From contig CALAZP010000191.1 in the NCBI GenBank assembly GCA_937926355.1, positions 1 through 10,506 on the forward strand: 10,506 nt of DNA. Reading direction: 5' to 3'. Position numbers and translations under genes: made by a program. The stretch comes from an uncultured Saprospirales bacterium (lineage in GTDB: Bacteria; Bacteroidota; Bacteroidia; Chitinophagales; Saprospiraceae). Below are positions 7,268 through 10,506 of the stretch, piece after piece. Position 1 is the stretch's first letter. Each line of letters begins with the position of its first letter. The notes beneath the pieces are model-generated. The model did no database searches. It saw nothing but the letters and a program-made list of their open reading frames with translations, and was not told where the DNA came from.

Positions 7268-8121
7268 TTTTTTAACAATTTGCTCCTGTTAGCAGAACGC
7301 AATTTATTAATGGCCTTGTCTTTAATCTGGCGAACTCGCTCTCTAGTCAAACCGAATTTTTCCCCAATATCTTCTAATGACATAGGATGTTCTACCCCAA
7401 TACCAAAATACAATTTGATGACATCACACTGTCTCTCGGTTAAGGTATTCAAAGAACGCTCTATCTCTCTTCTTAGAGATTGGTTATAATCTAATTCCTT
7501 GTCGGTGTCCGGAGTGCTGTTATTTTCCAAAACATCTAAAAGAGAATTGTCTTCCCCTTCTACGAAGGGTGCATCCATAGACACGTGTCTGGCCGCAACC
7601 CCTAAAGTAGTTTCTACTTCTTCGGTAGGAATTTCTAACATATCTGCAAGTTCCTCAGGAGAGGGTTCTCTTTCGTATTCTTGCTCCAACTCAGAGAAAG
7701 CTTTATTGATTTTGTTTAAAGAACCTACTTTATTTAGCGGCAATCTAACAATTCTAGACTGCTCTGCTAAAGCTTGCAATATGGACTGTCGAATCCACCA
7801 AACCGCATAGGAGATAAATTTGAATCCCCTTGTTTCATCGAATCTTTGAGCTGCTTTGATCAATCCAAGATTACCTTCATTGATTAAATCACTTAGAGAA
7901 AGACCTTGATTTTGGTATTGTTTGGCTACGGAAACAACGAATCTTAAATTGGCTTTGGTCAACTTTTCAAGAGCTGCTTGGTCACCCATTTTTATTCTCT
8001 TTGCCAAATCAACTTCCTCCTCTGGGGTCAACAAATCAACTTTTCCTATTTCTTGTAAATATTTTTCTAATGATTGGCTCTCTCTATTGGTTATAGATTT
8101 AGTAATCTTTAGTTGTCTCAT
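7252..8121 (-). CDS. rpoD: Primary sigma-70 factor, short Bacteroidota type
   Basis: This encodes 289 residues and directs RNA polymerase to housekeeping promoters. Region 1.2 covers about 16-45 (Y-L-Q-E-I-G). Region 2 covers about 50-125, with N-L-R-F-V-V-S-V-A, D-L-I-N-E-G-N-L-G-L-I-K-A and F-K-F-I-S-Y-A-V-W-W-I-R-Q for core binding and -7 recognition. R-I-V-R-L-P (123-128) opens region 3. Region 4, about 222-285, ends in a helix-turn-helix (S-L-E-D-I-G-E-K-F-G-L-T-R-E-R-V-R-Q-I, 248-266). Region 1.1 and the long non-conserved insert of proteobacterial RpoD are absent; that short form is the known primary sigma factor of Bacteroidota and recognises TTTG/TAnnTTTG promoters. Such promoters occur in this window, including one upstream of this gene. 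Its last 16 bases overlap the convergent regulator gene. Confidence 0.96.
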   Translation of the reverse strand: MRQLKITKSITNRESQSLEKYLQEIGKVDLLTPEEEVDLAKRIKMGDQAALEKLTKANLRFVVSVAKQYQNQGLSLSDLINEGNLGLIKAAQRFDETRGFKFISYAVWWIRQSILQALAEQSRIVRLPLNKVGSLNKINKAFSELEQEYEREPSPEELADMLEIPTEEVETTLGVAARHVSMDAPFVEGEDNSLLDVLENNSTPDTDKELDYNQSLRREIERSLNTLTERQCDVIKLYFGIGVEHPMSLEDIGEKFGLTRERVRQIKDKAINKLRSANRSKLLKNYLGA

Positions 8122-8169
8122 GCATTCCGGATCTTAGAAAGTGTGGTAATAAGCGTTACTTACAGCTAA

Positions 8170-8201
8170 CAAAAATAGGGTAAATACTTTTTACAATCAA
8201 G
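8170..8201 (-). promoter_or_regulatory. Bacteroidota-type promoter of rpoD
   Basis: On the minus strand, TATTTTTG (8170-8177) matches TAnnTTTG fully, and CTTG (8198-8201) stands 20 bases upstream as a three-of-four match to TTTG. Transcription would begin near 8164-8167, leaving a leader of about 45 bases. The sigma factor made from this gene would therefore be expected to read its own promoter. Confidence 0.55.
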
Positions 8202-8207
8202 TAAAAA
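8188..8207. promoter_or_regulatory. Dyad overlapping the -33 element of the rpoD promoter
   Basis: TTTTTAC (8188-8194), six bases, then GTAAAAA (8201-8207) is a perfect 7-base inverted repeat. It covers the putative -33 CTTG. A second TACTTTTTA lies at 8240-8248, repeating 8185-8193. The AT-richness of the region makes a chance origin quite possible; an operator role is inference. Confidence 0.25.
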
Positions 8208-8305
8208 AAAATTTGAGGTAGTTGGATAAGTCAAATATTTACTTTTTATTGTGAGGATAATGCCCTAACACCCTACCCTTTACCAAATTACTTTTATCTT
8301 ATTAT

Positions 8306-8686
8306 ATGGAGCGCGTCAAATTTACAATGGAATTTATTTTTAGGGCTTCCCCAACCATTTTATATCAATTCCTTACCACCCCTGCTTGTTTGATCAGATG
8401 GTTTTGCGACGAAATTGATATTCAGGGAGAGACCTATACCTTTATGTGGAATGATACAGAAGAAGTTGCTGAACTGATCATGGATCATGAAGATGAATTA
8501 TTAAAATTCAAATGGGAGGATGCCCCTTCTGAAGAGGAATACCTAGAATTCAAGATGTACAAATCACCTGTCACAGGAGAAACTATTTTGGAAGTAACTG
8601 ACTTTTGCGATGATGATGAAGTTGACGACCAAAAGCAATATTGGGTCAGTCAACTCGAAAAACTTAGAAAAGAATCCGGAAGTTAG
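8306..8686 (+). CDS. Small START-like (AHA1/SRPBCC-fold) domain protein
   Basis: This encodes 126 acidic residues. The opening V-K-F-T-M-E-F-I-F-R-A-S-P-T-I-L-Y, then F-L-T-T-P-A-C-L-I-R-W-F-C-D (22-35), and Y-T-F-M-W-N-D (44-50) match the small START-like proteins common in Bacteroidota, where I recall similar S-P-x-L-L-Y and L-S-x-W-F-A/S-D segments. The fold is the helix-grip type that often binds a hydrophobic ligand, but no function is established for this family to my knowledge. Length is about the usual 125-130 residues. No signal peptide is seen, so it is cytoplasmic. The ATG at 8306 is preferred over the in-frame ATG at 8327 because family members keep several residues before the M-E-F strand. 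It stands divergent from rpoD and ends 85 bases before korA. Confidence 0.8.
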   Translation: MERVKFTMEFIFRASPTILYQFLTTPACLIRWFCDEIDIQGETYTFMWNDTEEVAELIMDHEDELLKFKWEDAPSEEEYLEFKMYKSPVTGETILEVTDFCDDDEVDDQKQYWVSQLEKLRKESGS

Positions 8687-8720
8687 TCTCTAATTCATGA
8701 TAAAAATCACACCCACTTAG

Positions 8721-8741
8721 CCAACGAATTCTGATTCTTGG
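8721..8741 (+). other. Imperfect hairpin between the START-like gene and korA
   Basis: CCAA-C-GAAT, loop TCTG, then ATTC-TTGG forms an 8-pair stem with one bulged C, 34 bases after the START-like stop. No T-run follows, so it is a poor intrinsic terminator; an operator upstream of the korA -7 box, or a chance structure, are alternatives. Confidence 0.25.
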
Positions 8742-8755
8742 TGTTGGATTTGCAT

Positions 8756-8763
8756 TACATTTG
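8756..8763 (+). promoter_or_regulatory. Perfect -7 box just upstream of korA
   Basis: TACATTTG matches TAnnTTTG fully and ends only 8 bases before the ATG at 8772. If used, transcription would start at about 8767-8770, giving an mRNA with almost no leader. It would also rule out the in-frame GTG at 8763 as start codon, since that base belongs to the -7 box. A clear TTTG is missing at the expected upstream spacing; TTG at 8738-8740 is 15 bases away. Confidence 0.45.
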
Positions 8764-8771
8764 TGGGAATC

Positions 8772-10106
8772 ATGATTAAAGAAACAAAAAAGCAAGAAGC
8801 TAGCGAAATTACCATCAAATTTGCTGGAGATTCCGGAGACGGGATGCAGCTCACAGGATCCCTCTTTACCAATAATGCGGCTTTATTTGGTAACGATTTG
8901 GCCACCTTTCCAGATTTTCCTGCAGAAATCAGAGCACCTTTGGGTACCCTTTCTGGGGTTTCGGGTTTTCAACTCCATTTCGGCAGTAGGGAGATTTTTA
9001 CTCCGGGTGACCGATATGATGTTTTAGTGGCCATGAATGCTGCAGCATTGAAAGTAAATTTAGGTAAACTCAAAAAAGGAGGCACTCTAATAGTCAATAC
9101 AGAAGGATTTGATTCCAAAAATCTAAAAATAGCCCAATACAACAGACCCATCCCGGAAGAGGATGACGAGTTAAAATCCAGTTATGAATTAATTCCTATT
9201 CAGGTTACCAAACTTACCCGAACGGCTTTAGATGGAATCGATTTAAGCACAAAGGAAAAGGATCGATGTAAAAACATGTTTGTTTTAGGTTTTTTATATT
9301 GGAGATTCAACCGCGACACTACTACCACGATAAATAGTTTGAAGAAAAAATTTGCCACCAAACCCCTTTTATTAGAGGCTAATTTGGCGGTATTACAGGC
9401 TGGATTTAACTATGGGGATACCACAGAGACTTTTACGGTAACTTACGACATTCCTCCTGCCGAAATGCCTGCTGGCTTATACAGAAATATTATGGGTAAT
9501 GAGGCGTTAGTACTGGGATTGATCGCTGCCAGTAAACGCGCCAACCTTCCGTTATTTTATGGATCTTATCCGATTACTCCCGCATCTGACATTTTGCATT
9601 TATTGTCTCGTCATAAAAATTTTGGAGTAAAGACCTTTCAAGCAGAAGATGAAATTGCTGGGATAGGATCTGCTATAGGTGCAGCTTATGGAGGTCATTT
9701 GGCAGTTACAGGTACATCGGGTCCTGGTATGGCCTTGAAAGGAGAGGCGCTAGGTTTGGCCTTGATGCTGGAACTCCCATTGGTCGTTATCAATGTTCAA
9801 AGGGGTGGGCCTTCTACTGGACTGCCTACCAAAACCGAACAAGCTGACTTATTACAAGCCCTGTATGGTAGAAATGGCGAATCTCCAGTTGCGGTTATTG
9901 CAGCTAGTTCGCCTGGAGATTGCTTTGATACTGTATATGAAGCTTGCAGAATTGCGGTGGAACACATGACCCCTGTAATTATGTTGAGTGATGGGTATAT
10001 CGCTAATGGAGCTGAGCCATGGAAAGTTCCTGAAGTTACTCAGTTGCCCCCTATTGAAAGGATTTTACCCGAACCTCTTGCTGAGGAAGCCTCTTATCAA
10101 CCTTAA
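8772..10106 (+). CDS. korA: 2-oxoacid (probably 2-oxoglutarate):ferredoxin oxidoreductase alpha subunit, interrupted by in-frame TAA
   Basis: This encodes 444 residues before the stop. The enzyme oxidatively decarboxylates a 2-oxoacid with CoA, passing electrons to ferredoxin; the alpha subunit pairs with a TPP-binding beta subunit expected just downstream. Residues about 12-210 are the gamma domain (F-A-G-D-S-G-D-G-M-Q-L-T-G, P-A-E-I-R-A-P-L-G). Residues about 241-420 are the pyrimidine-binding-type domain I: Y-P-I-T-P-A-S (266-272), Q-A-E-D-E-I-A (290-296, Glu likely facing TPP), T-S-G-P-G-M (315-320) and R-G-G-P-S-T-G-L-P-T-K-T-E-Q (344-357). The gamma-alpha fusion is typical of Bacteroidota. 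Full-length homologues run to about 610 residues. Here TAA at 10104-10106 cuts the frame before domain II, which goes on in the same frame. ATG at 8772 is chosen over GTG at 8763, which lies in the promoter. 2-Oxoglutarate as substrate is likely but not proven. Confidence 0.9.
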   Translation: MIKETKKQEASEITIKFAGDSGDGMQLTGSLFTNNAALFGNDLATFPDFPAEIRAPLGTLSGVSGFQLHFGSREIFTPGDRYDVLVAMNAAALKVNLGKLKKGGTLIVNTEGFDSKNLKIAQYNRPIPEEDDELKSSYELIPIQVTKLTRTALDGIDLSTKEKDRCKNMFVLGFLYWRFNRDTTTTINSLKKKFATKPLLLEANLAVLQAGFNYGDTTETFTVTYDIPPAEMPAGLYRNIMGNEALVLGLIAASKRANLPLFYGSYPITPASDILHLLSRHKNFGVKTFQAEDEIAGIGSAIGAAYGGHLAVTGTSGPGMALKGEALGLALMLELPLVVINVQRGGPSTGLPTKTEQADLLQALYGRNGESPVAVIAASSPGDCFDTVYEACRIAVEHMTPVIMLSDGYIANGAEPWKVPEVTQLPPIERILPEPLAEEASYQP

Positions 10107-10506
10107 CGCCGAAATGAAAATCACACCAGAACATGGGCGATACCGGGGATGAAAGGATATGCACATCGAGTAGGTGGATTAGAAAAGGAGGCCCTGACGG
10201 GAAATGTTTCTTATGACCCGGCCAACCATGAGTATATGGTTAAGATTCGCCAGGCTAAAGTGGATCGCATTGCCCGGTTTTTGCCGAAGGCGACCATTAA
10301 TAAAGGCGCAACTAAAGGGGATGTCCTTCTTCTAGGTTGGGGGTCCACATTAGGGGTTTTGGATTCCACCACTACCGAGCTAATGGATAAAGGTTTAGCT
10401 ATCAGCCACTTGCACCTTAGGTACTTAAACCCATTTCCCGAAGGGGTAGCTGAAATATTGGCGAATTTTAAAACAATCATCGTACCTGAAATTAATAATG
10501 GCCAGT
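10107..10506 (+). pseudogene. korA: Continuation of korA in the same frame after the in-frame TAA (domain II), 3' end outside window
   Basis: Immediately after the TAA the same frame reads R-R-N-E-N-H-T-R-T-W-A-I-P-G-M, then H-R-V-G-G-L-E-K, S-Y-D-P-A-N-H-E-Y-M-V-K, L-L-L-G-W-G-S-T and L-R-Y-L-N-P-F-P, reaching I-N-N-G-Q at the edge. These are conserved in domain II of KorA-type subunits. There is no other stop up to 10506. Similarity starts right at the stop, so the break looks like one codon changed and not a lost segment. If the TAA is real, the piece could be a dead fragment or could be restarted at ATG 10149 as a separate domain II protein, though that start would lose conserved W-A-I-P-G residues. 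If the TAA is a sequence error, this and the preceding entry are one intact gene. Confidence 0.75.

Noticed and set aside
7280..8137. Three plus-strand open frames of 69-103 codons
   Set aside because: Shadows of rpoD on the opposite strand.
8274..8296. TACCCTTTA and TACTTTTA as a promoter for the START-like gene
   Set aside because: The first has an extra base and the second lacks the final G; no clear partner element.
8763..8771. GTG at 8763 as korA start
   Set aside because: Adds only M-G-I before an ATG, overlaps a perfect -7 promoter box, and ATG at 8772 fits homologue starts.
10104..10170. Frameshift as the cause of korA interruption
   Set aside because: The frame after the TAA is identical to the frame before it (checked codon by codon), so no insertion or deletion is needed.
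10211..10480. 89-codon minus-strand open frame near the right edge
   Set aside because: Opposite strand of the conserved KorA domain II coding sequence, which has clear motifs in the plus frame.

Overview
The window looks like chromosomal DNA of a member of the Bacteroidota, and the large secreted repeat proteins point towards Saprospiria-like marine or freshwater lineages. The clues are two type IX secretion system (T9SS) sorting domains of different classes, a primary sigma factor lacking region 1.1, Bacteroidota-type promoters (-7 box TAnnTTTG) and leaders without a clear Shine-Dalgarno. DNA is AT-rich. The content is mainly housekeeping plus cell-surface genes. I see no mobile element, CRISPR array, tRNA or rRNA, and no gene-free stretch longer than 300 bases.

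Layout. 1-2607 (+) is the 3' part of a gene for a very large secreted protein: seven diverged units of about 113 residues, then a class A T9SS sorting domain. It converges, with 7 bases between, on a minus-strand block read from 6706 down to 2615: an S41 C-terminal processing peptidase (6706-5285), a secreted PKD-domain protein with a class B T9SS sorting domain (5280-3022, 4 bases after the peptidase stop), and ribosomal protein L19 (rplS, 2971-2615), which has its own well-formed promoter. Divergent from the peptidase is an Lrp/AsnC-type regulator (6788-7267, +). Its 3' end overlaps by 16 bases the 3' end of the primary sigma factor gene rpoD (8121-7252, -). A 184-base divergent region with a good rpoD promoter separates rpoD from a small START-like-fold protein (8306-8686, +). 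The last gene is korA (from 8772, +), the fused gamma/alpha subunit of a 2-oxoacid (probably 2-oxoglutarate):ferredoxin oxidoreductase, which runs off the right edge.

The most notable observation is in korA: the reading frame meets an in-frame TAA at 10104-10106, yet coding similarity continues without any frame change to the end of the window. The stop sits where I recall homologues carrying a tyrosine (Q-P-Y-K-R-D/N-E-N), so one base change explains it. It could be a nonsense mutation, a sequence error, a gene newly split in two, or readthrough. Other points worth a look are the Cys-paired tandem repeats in the first gene, the nearly leaderless korA promoter, the dyad over the rpoD -35-like element and the overlapping convergent stops of lrp and rpoD. 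I found no convincing undescribed multi-gene system.
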